Source: Bacillota bacterium (GTDB lineage: Bacteria > Bacillota > Clostridia > Christensenellales > SZUA-584). Taken from it: a stretch of 14,715 nucleotides of DNA. Where the stretch lies: the NCBI GenBank assembly GCA_023396555.1, contig JAEWWC010000288.1, positions 1-14,715 on the forward strand, read 5' to 3'. The translations under genes and the position numbers were made by a program. A model generated the notes under the pieces. The model had not been told where the DNA came from. It did not search any database and saw only the letters and a program-made list of their open reading frames with translations. Below are positions 1-5,640 of this stretch, piece after piece. Numbering within the stretch: the first letter of the stretch is position 1; each line of letters starts with the position of its first letter.

Positions 1-105
1 AATATATCAACCGTCCCGAACGGGCGCACGCGTGGCTGATCGCCGTCAACCGTGGCCAAATAGTATGTGCCACACTTTTTTTAAAAAACCATAGACTTCT
101 TTCAT
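1..105 (-). pseudogene. Pyridoxamine 5'-phosphate oxidase-like protein, 5' part only, frameshifted
   Basis: The gene enters from the left edge and is read leftwards. A GGAGG at 112-116 stands 6 nt before the ATG at 103-105, which is preferred to the ATG at 106-108 (3 nt). The literal reading MKEVYGFLKKVWHILFGHG stops after about 19 codons. Skipping one A in the seven-A run (76-82 on the plus strand) restores an open frame: KKCGTYYLATVDGDQP followed by RVRPFGTVDI. This matches the N-terminus of small FMN-dependent pyridoxamine-phosphate-oxidase-family proteins, which often begin with a short helix and then TYYLAT-DG-QPRVRPFG. The break is either a real mutation, a sequencing/assembly error in the homopolymer, or, less likely, a +1 slippage site. 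The rest of the gene lies outside the window. The family call is from recognisable sequence; the exact substrate is unknown. Confidence 0.65.
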
Positions 106-140
106 CATTAACCTCCATAGCGGATACTCTTTCCAGTACT

Positions 141-167
141 ATTCTAATATGCTCTTAAATCCGTCAA
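141..167 (-). promoter_or_regulatory. Possible sigma-A promoter for the oxidase-like gene
   Basis: On the minus strand there is a -35-like TTGACG (162-167) and a -10-like TAGAAT (141-146). The spacer is only 15 nt, shorter than the preferred 17, so this is tentative. It lies just beyond the terminator that ends the tRNA/6S array and 25-36 bases before the ribosome binding site of the gene at the left edge. Confidence 0.35.
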
Positions 168-172
168 GTATG

Positions 173-199
173 AAAAAGCCCCCGACCATGGTCAGGGGC
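173..199 (-). terminator. Rho-independent terminator of the tRNA/6S array
   Basis: On the minus strand a GC-rich hairpin (178-199, arms GCCCCTGA and TCGGGGGC around CCATGG) is followed directly by five T residues (173-177). It begins 6 nt after the encoded CCA of tRNA-Gln, so it most simply ends the tRNA-Val/6S/tRNA-Gln transcript. Confidence 0.85.
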
Positions 200-204
200 T
201 TGTC

Positions 205-278
205 TGGCAGCGGAACTAGGATTCGAACCTAGACAATACGAGTCAGAGTCGTAGGTGCTACCGTTACACAATTCCGCT
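205..278 (-). tRNA. tRNA-Gln (anticodon CTG)
   Basis: The minus strand folds into a full cloverleaf. The acceptor arms AGCGGAA (272-278) and TTCCGCT (209-215) pair completely. The D-arm holds GTGTAACGGTAGCAC, the anticodon stem is TACGA/TCGTA around loop CTCTGAC, and the T-arm is CTAGG-TTCGAAT-CCTAG. The discriminator base is G and CCA is encoded (205-207). The anticodon CTG reads the glutamine codon CAG. The terminator follows at once and the probable 6S RNA lies upstream. Confidence 0.95.
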
Positions 279-292
279 ATATCATATTATGT

Positions 293-462
293 ATCCCAAG
301 GTGCCGTCCGCCCAGTTTTAACACCTGCCCCTAAAAGCAGGTGGGTGTGCTGCCTTAACTTCTGCCATCCCGTCGATGCGGGCCCGACATCCGTATCAGG
401 ACTCGCGCTCCCGTAAATGTACTGTAGGTTTAAAACACAGGCGTTCTCGAACACCGCAGGAC
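293..462 (-). ncRNA. ssrS: Probable 6S RNA
   Basis: This stretch of about 170 nt between two tRNAs has the marks of 6S RNA, which binds the sigma-A RNA polymerase holoenzyme as a promoter mimic. The 5' end GTCCTGCGGTG pairs with the 3' end CACCTTGGGAT to form the closing stem with one mismatch. The 5' side carries the 6S-like TGCGGTGTTCG followed by an unpaired-looking TTTTAAACC stretch and GGGAGC. The 3' side has a small hairpin (CACCTGC/GCAGGTG, 322-343) next to TTAAGGCAGCACACC, and then GGCGGACGGCACC. I matched these by memory of the family, not by a covariance search. The ends are set by the closing stem. The 5' end falls directly on the CCA end of tRNA-Val. Confidence 0.7.
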
Positions 463-539
463 TGGTGGGGTTAATTGGGATCGAACCAACGACCTCTACG
501 ATGTCAACGTAGCGCTCTAACCAGCTGAGCTATAACCCC
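463..539 (-). tRNA. tRNA-Val (anticodon GAC)
   Basis: This is a complete cloverleaf on the minus strand. The acceptor arms GGGGTTA (533-539) and TAACCCC (467-473) pair fully. The D-arm is GCTCAGCTGGTTAGAGC, the anticodon stem CTACG/CGTAG encloses TTGACAT, and the T-arm is GTTGG-TTCGATC-CCAAT. The discriminator is A and CCA is encoded (463-465). Anticodon GAC reads valine codons GUC/GUU. It is the first gene of the array, about 15-20 nt after the predicted transcription start. Confidence 0.95.
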
Positions 540-557
540 CCAAAAGCCGCAGTTCAT

Positions 558-585
558 ATTATACACAATATTTCGATGAAATCAA
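558..585 (-). promoter_or_regulatory. Sigma-A promoter of the tRNA-Val/6S/tRNA-Gln array
   Basis: The minus strand has a -35 TTGATT (580-585), a 16-nt spacer and a perfect -10 TATAAT (558-563). The predicted start near 550 is a short distance before tRNA-Val. The 586-693 stretch behind it is AT-rich and shows no gene. Confidence 0.8.
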
Positions 586-693
586 TAGCTATTTTGTACT
601 TTTAAATCATGTAACATTCTATAAAAATTTGTTTACATGCGCAACAGCAGTATGTTATAGACCGTTTTCGCATATTCCGGCACGCTTTGATAT

Positions 694-1353
694 TTATTTT
701 CCCATCGGGCATACGGCCATACAGATGCCGCATACCGCACCCCGTCCGATGTGCTGATATGCCTTTTTCATATGTCGCGAGCACAATGCCGCGTCCACGA
801 TATCGTTCCGGTCGCCGTCAGCCGACCACGTTCTACCGGTCAGCGCGCCGCATGGGCATGCGTCCACGCAGACGCGGCAGTCCACGCACTGCACAGGCCG
901 CATTTCTCCCGCAGGCAGCGGCATGTCCGTCAGCACCGTCACCAGCCGCACCCGTGGCCCGAACTCATTCGAGACGAACAACGCGCTCTTACCGATGAAC
1001 CCCAGCCCTGCCATGTTGGCTGCTGTCTTGTGCGGGAAATCGCCCGAGTAGCCATCAGTGCTAGTGGACTGGGATGCCGGTATCGCCAGCGCGTTCCAAC
1101 CGCGCCGCTGCAGCCACCCCACACATTTGAACGCCAGTGCATCCAGAAACGCATTGGCCGCGCGGTAGTGCGCGAAATAGAGCATCGTGGGCCCATCCGC
1201 CACTTCGCTAATCACGGCGTCAGAGAGCCGCACGCCGACCGTCAGCGCATACGGCAGCTTTGAAAACCGGTCCGGCAGCAACGTGCGCAGATGTGATGTT
1301 CCCACAATATCGGCGCCCTGATCATGCAGCCATGCTTTCATTTCTCCAACCAT
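694..1353 (-). CDS. QueG-like double [4Fe-4S] ferredoxin-domain protein (short form)
   Basis: This 219-residue protein resembles the C-terminal half of epoxyqueuosine reductase QueG. The HKTAANMAGLGFIGKSAL stretch (about 108-125) is the signature AGLG-IGK region. It is followed by CVDCRVCVDACP (about 156-167) and CGICMAVCP at the C-terminus, which are ligands for two [4Fe-4S] clusters, with a further Cys (ALCSRH) between them. True QueG is about 310-380 residues and holds cobalamin. This one is shorter and ends right after the second cluster motif, so tRNA queuosine maturation is not certain and an uncharacterised reductase role is possible. The start ATG is supported by GAGGGA about 9 nt upstream. 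An alternative in-frame ATG four codons later has its purine stretch too close. It is transcribed alone from the promoter at 1393-1421. Confidence 0.8.
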   Translation of the reverse strand: MVGEMKAWLHDQGADIVGTSHLRTLLPDRFSKLPYALTVGVRLSDAVISEVADGPTMLYFAHYRAANAFLDALAFKCVGWLQRRGWNALAIPASQSTSTDGYSGDFPHKTAANMAGLGFIGKSALFVSNEFGPRVRLVTVLTDMPLPAGEMRPVQCVDCRVCVDACPCGALTGRTWSADGDRNDIVDAALCSRHMKKAYQHIGRGAVCGICMAVCPMGK

Positions 1354-1392
1354 CCGTTTGTTTCCCTCAATATATAGTTTATCTTTAAAATT

Positions 1393-1421
1393 AGAATACC
1401 ATATTTGCTGTACTATATCAA
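1393..1421 (-). promoter_or_regulatory. Extended -10 sigma-A promoter for the QueG-like gene
   Basis: The minus strand reads -35 TTGATA (1416-1421), a 17-nt spacer and -10 TATTCT (1393-1398) preceded by TGG, an extended -10 element. It overlaps the upstream region of the opposite-facing promoter at 1428-1436, so the two may compete or be co-regulated. Confidence 0.75.
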
Positions 1422-1427
1422 AAATTA

Positions 1428-1436
1428 TGATATAAT
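1428..1436 (+). promoter_or_regulatory. Extended -10 promoter for the DUF4364 gene
   Basis: The plus strand reads TGATATAAT, a perfect -10 with the TGn extension. No good -35 sits at 16-18 nt. TTGCTG at 1405-1410 is 20 nt away, so the extended -10 probably carries the promoter. The start site would be near 1443, leaving a leader of about 25 nt. Confidence 0.7.
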
Positions 1437-1468
1437 AGATTCAGATAATACTGCCCGGAGGTTGGTCC

Positions 1469-1987
1469 ATGCACATCGAAGCCATTGCTCAAAACAAACT
1501 GCTCATATTGTATTTGATGAAGACGATCAATATACAGTTGTCTGAGCTGCAGATACTTCGCATCGTCACGGATAATGGCTGGCTAAACTATTTCGATTTG
1601 AAGGAATGTATGTTTGAGCTGATCGAAGGACGTCTGGTGGAGCAGCGCGAAACGCCCAACGGTACGTTTTACGCCATCACGGAGCTGGGCGAAACCACTG
1701 TATTCTATCTGGAGAAGGAGCTGCTGGAATCTCAGCGCAAGGCCATCGACGTATACTGCGCCGAGAACCGGAACGACCTGCGGATGGAGACTGAACTGGC
1801 CGCCGACTATATCAAGATCGATGAGGGAGAATACCGGGTGATGCTCAAAGTATTGGAAAACCAACAGCCCGTGTTCGAACTGAACCTGGTCACCTGGTCC
1901 AAGAATTCCGCTGAAGCGTTCATCCGCAAATGGAAGGACGTCGCGCCCGCAATATACAAATCCACCTACGACAGTCTGTCCGAGTAA
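1469..1987 (+). CDS. DUF4364 family protein
   Basis: This 172-residue soluble protein is recognisable as DUF4364, a family found mainly in Clostridia. The N-terminal part (about 1-80) has the look of a winged-helix domain: KLLILYLMKTINIQLSELQI, then TDNGWLNYFDLKECMFELI, then a wing-like RLVEQRETPNGTFYAITELG. The C-terminal half is a predicted alpha/beta domain ending WKDVAPAIYKSTYDSL. GGAGG stands 7 nt before the ATG, fixing the start. Its biochemical function is unknown, and DNA or RNA binding is only inferred from the fold impression. It converges on the GntR gene with one base between the two stop codons and no obvious terminator between them. Confidence 0.85.
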   Translation: MHIEAIAQNKLLILYLMKTINIQLSELQILRIVTDNGWLNYFDLKECMFELIEGRLVEQRETPNGTFYAITELGETTVFYLEKELLESQRKAIDVYCAENRNDLRMETELAADYIKIDEGEYRVMLKVLENQQPVFELNLVTWSKNSAEAFIRKWKDVAPAIYKSTYDSLSE

Positions 1988-1988
1988 T

Positions 1989-2762
1989 TTATAGCTGCAG
2001 CTGCCGCGAGAACGCCACCGCATCCCGCTCCAGCGCCGCCTCCAGACGGCATCTGTCGCCGCGTATCAGCATGGACGCCGATTCAAACAGAGCGCCCGAT
2101 TTCATTTTCGTCAGACGCTTTACAAGGAACGCCGCGTGCGATTCCGTTTCCAACAGCCGGGCTTCCTCGCGGCTGAGCTTCACCACTTCGTACGATTCGT
2201 GCGCGCGGCAAGGCGCATATCCCGTCATTTCTTCGATCACATCATATAGTGACCGGTTATCCAGCGCTTCTTTAGTGAGCGATGGCGCCAGATAAATAGG
2301 AAAATACACTGTGTCAATCATGAACGGCCGCCCGTCCGTCAGCCGTAGGCGGACTATTTTAAACGCCTCGCCCGACAAATCAAAAGGCAAGCCTTCGTCA
2401 TCCGTTCCTACCCTGTCGAATTCCAGCACCTTCGAAGCGCTCTCAATGCCCAGCTCTGCCATCTGACGCGTGAAGCTGCATAAACGGGACAGCGGGCGCT
2501 GGACCTTGGGCGTATTGACATACGTACCCTTGCCGCGGCGGCGCACCACAAAGCCCTCCTCTTCTAAGTGCGCAAACGCCTGACGCACGGTGGAACGGCT
2601 GATGCCCAGCGTTTCACACAGCTCTGGTTCGGAGGGCAGCAGCTCGCCCGCTTTCAGCTCGCCGGAGCGTATCAGGCTTTCCAACTGCGCGGCAAGCTGG
2701 GCATAGAGCGGCTTCGCGCTCAGGCTGTCCAAAGATTCCTTCAGTATCGCTTCAATGCCCAT
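1989..2762 (-). CDS. GntR-family transcriptional regulator, HutC subfamily (UTRA domain)
   Basis: This 257-residue regulator has a GntR winged helix at about residues 18-84 (PLYAQLAAQLESLIRSGEL, LLPSEPELCETLGISRSTVR, GFVVRRRGKGTYV). A UTRA effector domain follows (about 105-245) with typical RLRLTDGRPFMIDTVYFP and SLYDVIEEMTGY stretches. HutC-type members sense small molecules, often sugar phosphates or amino-acid-derived compounds, and usually repress a nearby catabolic locus. It lies on the same strand as the BMC operon, 290 bp past deoC, and is the best candidate regulator for it. This is inference. GGGAGG stands 5 nt before the ATG. No clear promoter with good spacing was found in the AT-rich leader. 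Confidence 0.9.
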   Translation of the reverse strand: MGIEAILKESLDSLSAKPLYAQLAAQLESLIRSGELKAGELLPSEPELCETLGISRSTVRQAFAHLEEEGFVVRRRGKGTYVNTPKVQRPLSRLCSFTRQMAELGIESASKVLEFDRVGTDDEGLPFDLSGEAFKIVRLRLTDGRPFMIDTVYFPIYLAPSLTKEALDNRSLYDVIEEMTGYAPCRAHESYEVVKLSREEARLLETESHAAFLVKRLTKMKSGALFESASMLIRGDRCRLEAALERDAVAFSRQLQL

Positions 2763-2856
2763 TAATGCCTCCCAGACTGTCTTCTTTTAAATATAACACA
2801 AAGAGCGCACAAGTGTCTCATGCGCCCATGCCGATGAAAAAGTGTCCTAAGACCTT

Positions 2857-2994
2857 GGAGGCTCTGCCTCCGAACCAGCACCCCAAAAAGCTGCGCTTTT
2901 CGGGGACCCCGCACTCACCGCTTAAGGGATAACTCCCTTAAGAATCCCATTAGGAAAATGCCTTCCTTAAAGGCATTTTCCAGCTCATTGGGAT
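2857..2994. repeat. Cluster of palindromes (REP/MITE-like intergenic element)
   Basis: Four hairpins are packed into 138 bp between the GntR and deoC genes. They are GGAGGC-TCT-GCCTCC (2857-2871), an 11-bp CCCCAAAAAGC/GCTTTTCGGGG stem with one mismatch (2881-2905), CTTAAGGGA-TAAC-TCCCTTAAG (2921-2942), and GGAAAATGCCTT-CCTTA-AAGGCATTTTCC (2953-2981). The last is enclosed by ATCCCA (2944-2949) and TGGGAT (2989-2994). No open reading frame of note is present and no T-tract follows as in a simple terminator. The form is that of a dispersed palindromic element, but other copies cannot be checked here. Confidence 0.65.
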
Positions 2995-3017
2995 AAAAAA
3001 GGCTTTGGCAGTAAGCT

Positions 3018-3042
3018 GAGCGCACAAACCTTTTGTGCACTC
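3018..3042 (-). terminator. Hairpin after deoC, possible 3' end of the BMC operon
   Basis: Starting 10 nt after the deoC stop codon, the minus strand forms an 11-bp stem (arms GAGTGCACAAA and TTTGTGCGCTC, one G-T pair) around AGG. The run of six Ts on that strand lies about 18 nt further on rather than directly after the stem, so this is not a textbook intrinsic terminator. It may instead protect the 3' end of the message, with the palindromes beyond it. Confidence 0.45.
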
Positions 3043-3052
3043 ATACTCGTCT

Positions 3053-3820
3053 TCAGCCCTGTGTGACAATCTGCACGCTCGCGCTCGCACCTACCCTGTT
3101 TGCACCTGCGGCCAGCAGCGCGCACACCGTCGCCGCGTCTTTCACGCCGCCGTCGATCTTGATACCGATGCCTTTGCCAATGATGGAGCGCACATATTTC
3201 ACGTCCTCCACCACGGCCTTCTTGCCCGTCAGCGCGTTGCTGATCTTGATGTAGTCCACGCCTGCCTGTTTGGCCAGCAACAGCGCCTTCACCTTCTCTT
3301 CCTCGGTGTAGAGCCCCTGCTCGTATATCGCCTTCACCTTGGCCCGGCCGCCCGCCGCGCTCATCATCGCGTCGAGGTCCTTCTTCGCGGCGTCCAGATC
3401 GCCCGACTTGATCGCGACGATGTTGAGCGATACGTCAAGCTCACCCGCGCCGTTCATGATGGCTTCACGGATCTCGGTTACCTTAGCCGCTGTGGAAGCT
3501 GCCGCATGCGGAAAACCGATGGGCACGCACACCGGAATGCCGGTGCCGGCCAGCGCCTCTGCGGCATCAGCCGCCAGAAACGGCGTCGCGCACACATTGC
3601 CGAAGCGGTATTTCTTCACGTCCGCGCAGCCTTTCAGCATCTTTTCGCGTGTCATGTCGGGGTTTAAGAGCGAATGCTCGATCGCCGAAGCGATATCCGT
3701 CATGCTGTAGGAAAGCTGCGGCGAAGTCAGGCTCTGTATACCGGCGCTGCCGATACGCGCATATACCTCTTTGGTGACCCGTTCCACGATTTCCTTTACA
3801 TCTATGCTGTTTAAATCCAT
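3053..3820 (-). CDS. deoC: DeoC-like deoxyribose-phosphate aldolase with N-terminal encapsulation-type helix
   Basis: This 255-residue class I aldolase would split 2-deoxyribose-5-phosphate into glyceraldehyde-3-phosphate and acetaldehyde. Residues about 38-255 are the TIM barrel. D129 (GAGELDV), K192 (DYIKIS) and K221 (GIKIDGGV) line up with E. coli D102, Schiff-base K167 and K201, and the C-terminal GASASVQIV matches the phosphate-binding end. Residues 1-24 form an extra amphipathic helix (IVERVTKEVYARI) that looks like a BMC encapsulation peptide, followed by a linker. Around the lysines the usual KTSTG is replaced by KISNALTG, and the usual IIETG region by IYEQG, so substrate preference may differ. 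GGAGG is 7 nt before the ATG. It is the last gene of the BMC operon, 17 nt after a BMC-P gene. DeoC marks the sugar-phosphate-utilising BMC type. Confidence 0.88.
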   Translation of the reverse strand: MDLNSIDVKEIVERVTKEVYARIGSAGIQSLTSPQLSYSMTDIASAIEHSLLNPDMTREKMLKGCADVKKYRFGNVCATPFLAADAAEALAGTGIPVCVPIGFPHAAASTAAKVTEIREAIMNGAGELDVSLNIVAIKSGDLDAAKKDLDAMMSAAGGRAKVKAIYEQGLYTEEEKVKALLLAKQAGVDYIKISNALTGKKAVVEDVKYVRSIIGKGIGIKIDGGVKDAATVCALLAAGANRVGASASVQIVTQG

Positions 3821-3837
3821 GTCAAACCCTCCCCCAT

Positions 3838-4125
3838 TCAGAGGTGCACGATCTTGCCGTCAAACGAAAAGTGATCTAGCACTCCGCAGATGGTCAAGTC
3901 CGCTATCAGCTCGTTGTCCTCCAGCAGCATCTTCGCTGCGCCGCCGTCCACGTTGATGAGCACAATATCGCCCACGCCCGCGCACGCGCCGTCGAACGCA
4001 ATCTGCCGGGGACCGATGGGGTTCCCTTCCGTATCGATATATTCCACCAGTAAAAGCTTATACCCGTACTGGGTCTGGTTTTTGACCGTGGACACAACGT
4101 TGCCCACGACGCGTCCAATTCTCAC
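3838..4125 (-). CDS. BMC-P pentameric vertex protein (EutN/CcmL family), copy 1
   Basis: The 95-residue protein starts MRIGRVVGNVVSTVKNQTQ, the standard EutN/CcmL opening. It carries LLLVEYIDTEG, the GACAGVGDIVLINVDGGAA core (about 47-65) and the family's C-terminal strand. Such proteins form pentamers that cap the vertices of the polyhedral shell. The start is GTG, with AGGAG 7 nt upstream. It sits between a BMC-H gene (21 nt) and deoC (17 nt) in the operon. It differs clearly from the other two BMC-P proteins of this locus, so they may occupy different vertices or form mixed shells. Confidence 0.93.
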   Translation of the reverse strand: MRIGRVVGNVVSTVKNQTQYGYKLLLVEYIDTEGNPIGPRQIAFDGACAGVGDIVLINVDGGAAKMLLEDNELIADLTICGVLDHFSFDGKIVHL

Positions 4126-4146
4126 TTGTACGCTCCTGAATTAAGC

Positions 4147-4422
4147 TTATTTTGTGGGCAGAATCGTCTCGACATCTTCGTGCGGCCGCGGAATCACATG
4201 CACGCTGAACAGTTCGCCGACTCTCTTTGCCGCCGCTGCGCCCGCGTCCACTGAAGCCTTCACCGCGCCGACGTCTCCGCGCACCATGACGGTCACGAGC
4301 CCGCTGCCGATTTTTTCCTTGCCGATGAGCGTTACGTTCGCCGCTTTCACCATCGCATCCGCTGCCTCGATTGCGCCGATGAGGCCCTTCGTCTCAACCA
4401 TTCCTAAAGCCTGTTTTTCCAT
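4147..4422 (-). CDS. BMC-H hexameric shell protein, PduA-like, copy 2
   Basis: The 91-residue single BMC domain aligns without gaps to PduA. It has ALGMVETKGLIGAIEAADAM, edge residues K26, N29 and R79 (VIPRPH), and the pore loop K37-IGSG with S40. Hexamers tile the shell facets, and the central pore passes small metabolites. Its length is that of plain PduA, with no tail. It is about 89% identical (81 of 91 positions) to the other BMC-H of the operon. Notable differences are K37 here against M37 there, and F72 against V72. AGGAG stands 6 nt before the ATG. Gaps to the neighbouring BMC-P genes are 32 and 21 nt. Confidence 0.95.
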   Translation of the reverse strand: MEKQALGMVETKGLIGAIEAADAMVKAANVTLIGKEKIGSGLVTVMVRGDVGAVKASVDAGAAAAKRVGELFSVHVIPRPHEDVETILPTK

Positions 4423-4454
4423 GATAGACTCCTTTCAAAATCCGTTTTAGTTGA

Positions 4455-4727
4455 TTATATGTTTTCGTTGTATTCGTCCACGAACCCCATGATGGAAGCA
4501 TCAAAGGGATTGAGCTTGTGCTGATCGAGGAACGGCATGCCCGCTTCCTTGGACCCGATCAGATACACAAAGTCGCCGTTGCCCGCGAGGCGCATCGCGT
4601 CCGCCGCAACGATGGTGTTTTTGACAACGCCGTTTTCAATGACCTCGACCAGTTTCAAGGCCACGCCCACCAAAGCGGGATCTTTTTGAGTGCAGACGAC
4701 GCTGCCCACCACTCTGCCGACGTACAT
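4455..4727 (-). CDS. BMC-P pentameric vertex protein (EutN/CcmL family), copy 2
   Basis: This is a 90-residue EutN/CcmL protein starting MYVGRVVGSVVCTQKDPALVG and ending GFVDEYNENI. The middle has LVEVIENGVVKNTIVAADAM and the family's GNGDFVYLIGSKEAG core. The reading frame is open 25 codons further upstream, but that extension is an arginine-rich shadow of the overlapping BMC-H gene. The ATG at 4725-4727 has AGGAG close upstream and begins one base after the BMC-H stop codon, so translational coupling is likely. The ligand-free core and the short length are normal for vertex proteins. Confidence 0.93.
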   Translation of the reverse strand: MYVGRVVGSVVCTQKDPALVGVALKLVEVIENGVVKNTIVAADAMRLAGNGDFVYLIGSKEAGMPFLDQHKLNPFDASIMGFVDEYNENI

Positions 4728-4728
4728 A

Positions 4729-5049
4729 TTACTCCTTCGCCGCCGGTTTCGCCGCCTTAGCCGGCTTGGGCGCGCTCTTCTGGGGCAGAATGCCTTCCAC
4801 ATCGCTGTGCGGCCGCGGTATCACGTGTACGGAGACCAGCTCGCCGACTCTCTTAGCCGCCGCCGCGCCTGCGTCCACCGACGCCTTCACTGCGCCCACA
4901 TCGCCGCGCACCATAACGGTCACGAGACCGCTGCCGATCATCTCTTTGCCGACCAGCGATACGTTCGCTGCTTTCACCATAGCGTCCGCCGCTTCAATCG
5001 CGCCGATCAGACCTTTCGTTTCCACCATGCCCAATGCTTCCTGATTCAT
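4729..5049 (-). CDS. BMC-H hexameric shell protein, PduA-like, with Lys/Ala/Pro tail, copy 1
   Basis: Residues 1-91 are a PduA-type BMC domain (ALGMVETKGLIGAIEAADAM, K26, N29, GSGLVTVMVRGDVGAV, VIPRPH with R79). The pore-flanking position 37 is Met instead of Lys. Residues 92-106 form a tail SAPKPAKAAKPAAKE, disordered in appearance and positively charged, absent from the second BMC-H. Such tails usually project from a shell face and can bind cargo or partners; here that is inference. Ribosome binding is by AGGAG or the nearer AAGG before ATG. It follows BMC-T by 31 nt and touches the next BMC-P gene. Confidence 0.95.
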   Translation of the reverse strand: MNQEALGMVETKGLIGAIEAADAMVKAANVSLVGKEMIGSGLVTVMVRGDVGAVKASVDAGAAAAKRVGELVSVHVIPRPHSDVEGILPQKSAPKPAKAAKPAAKE

Positions 5050-5080
5050 GTTTACCTTTTCTCCTTTATCAGTCTCAAAA

Positions 5081-5626
5081 TTAATATATGGCCTTAAACA
5101 GATCCGGATGCGGCGACGGTATCACCACCGTATTCGCCATCATGCCGTGTTCTTCTCCTGCATCAATTGCCGCGGCCACCGCCGCTTTGGCTGCCGCCAC
5201 GTCGCCCGTCAGCGTGACGAACGACTTACCGCCGAGGCCGCGCCCCAGCCTGATCTCCATCAGGTCGATGTCCGCCGCCTTCACCGCCGCATCCGCGCAG
5301 ATCACTGCGGAAGCCAGCGAGTACGTCTCGATGATGCCCAGTGCCGCCGTCTCCTTGATGTCGCTGCACGCCGACAGTGCCGCAATGACCTGATCGTGCA
5401 CGTTGGGTATCACGATGCTGTCCACCAGATAGTTGCCCGCCGTCGGTTCGCCGTCCGCCACAGCCGCTTTTACCGCCGCCACATCGCCGGCCACCAGCAC
5501 GATATACTTTCCGGCGCATACGGCTTGAGCCGTTACCAGCTCCACCGCCGCCGCTTTCAGCATCGCGTCGCCCGCTTCAATGCCCGCCGGTATGCTGTTC
5601 GTCTCGATCATTCCAATCGCGTTCAT
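5081..5626 (-). CDS. BMC-T tandem-domain shell protein, PduT-like
   Basis: The 181-residue protein has two BMC domains, about 1-88 (NAIGMIETNSIPAGIEAGDA) and 92-181 (ALGIIETYSLASAVICADAA). It forms pseudohexameric trimers. The first domain has VCAGKY at residues 36-41. Cys37 sits where PduT has the cysteine (Cys38 in CPGKF) that binds a [4Fe-4S] cluster at the trimer's central pore. That suggests an electron-conducting shell tile, consistent with the PduS-like gene directly upstream (14-nt gap). The frame extends to a GTG at 5635, but GGAAGG is too near it and 8 nt from the ATG at 5624-5626, so the ATG is chosen. Confidence 0.93.
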   Translation of the reverse strand: MNAIGMIETNSIPAGIEAGDAMLKAAAVELVTAQAVCAGKYIVLVAGDVAAVKAAVADGEPTAGNYLVDSIVIPNVHDQVIAALSACSDIKETAALGIIETYSLASAVICADAAVKAADIDLMEIRLGRGLGGKSFVTLTGDVAAAKAAVAAAIDAGEEHGMMANTVVIPSPHPDLFKAIY

Positions 5627-5640
5627 GCTTTTCACCTTCC

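Noticed and set aside
76..88. Programmed frameshift site in the oxidase-like gene
   Set aside because: A +1 shift would be needed, no stimulatory structure is evident, and a homopolymer indel explains the data more simply.
602..784. Small minus-strand frame after the QueG-like gene
   Set aside because: Its first part overlaps the 3' end of the QueG-like gene in another frame. The product has no recognisable features and no good ribosome binding site.
2857..2994. CRISPR array
   Set aside because: The palindromes differ in sequence and spacing; there is no repeated unit with uniform spacers.
4728..4802. Arginine-rich N-terminal extension of the second BMC-P
   Set aside because: It is the BMC-H tail region read in another frame. 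The ATG at 4725-4727 has its own ribosome binding site and gives the standard BMC-P start.
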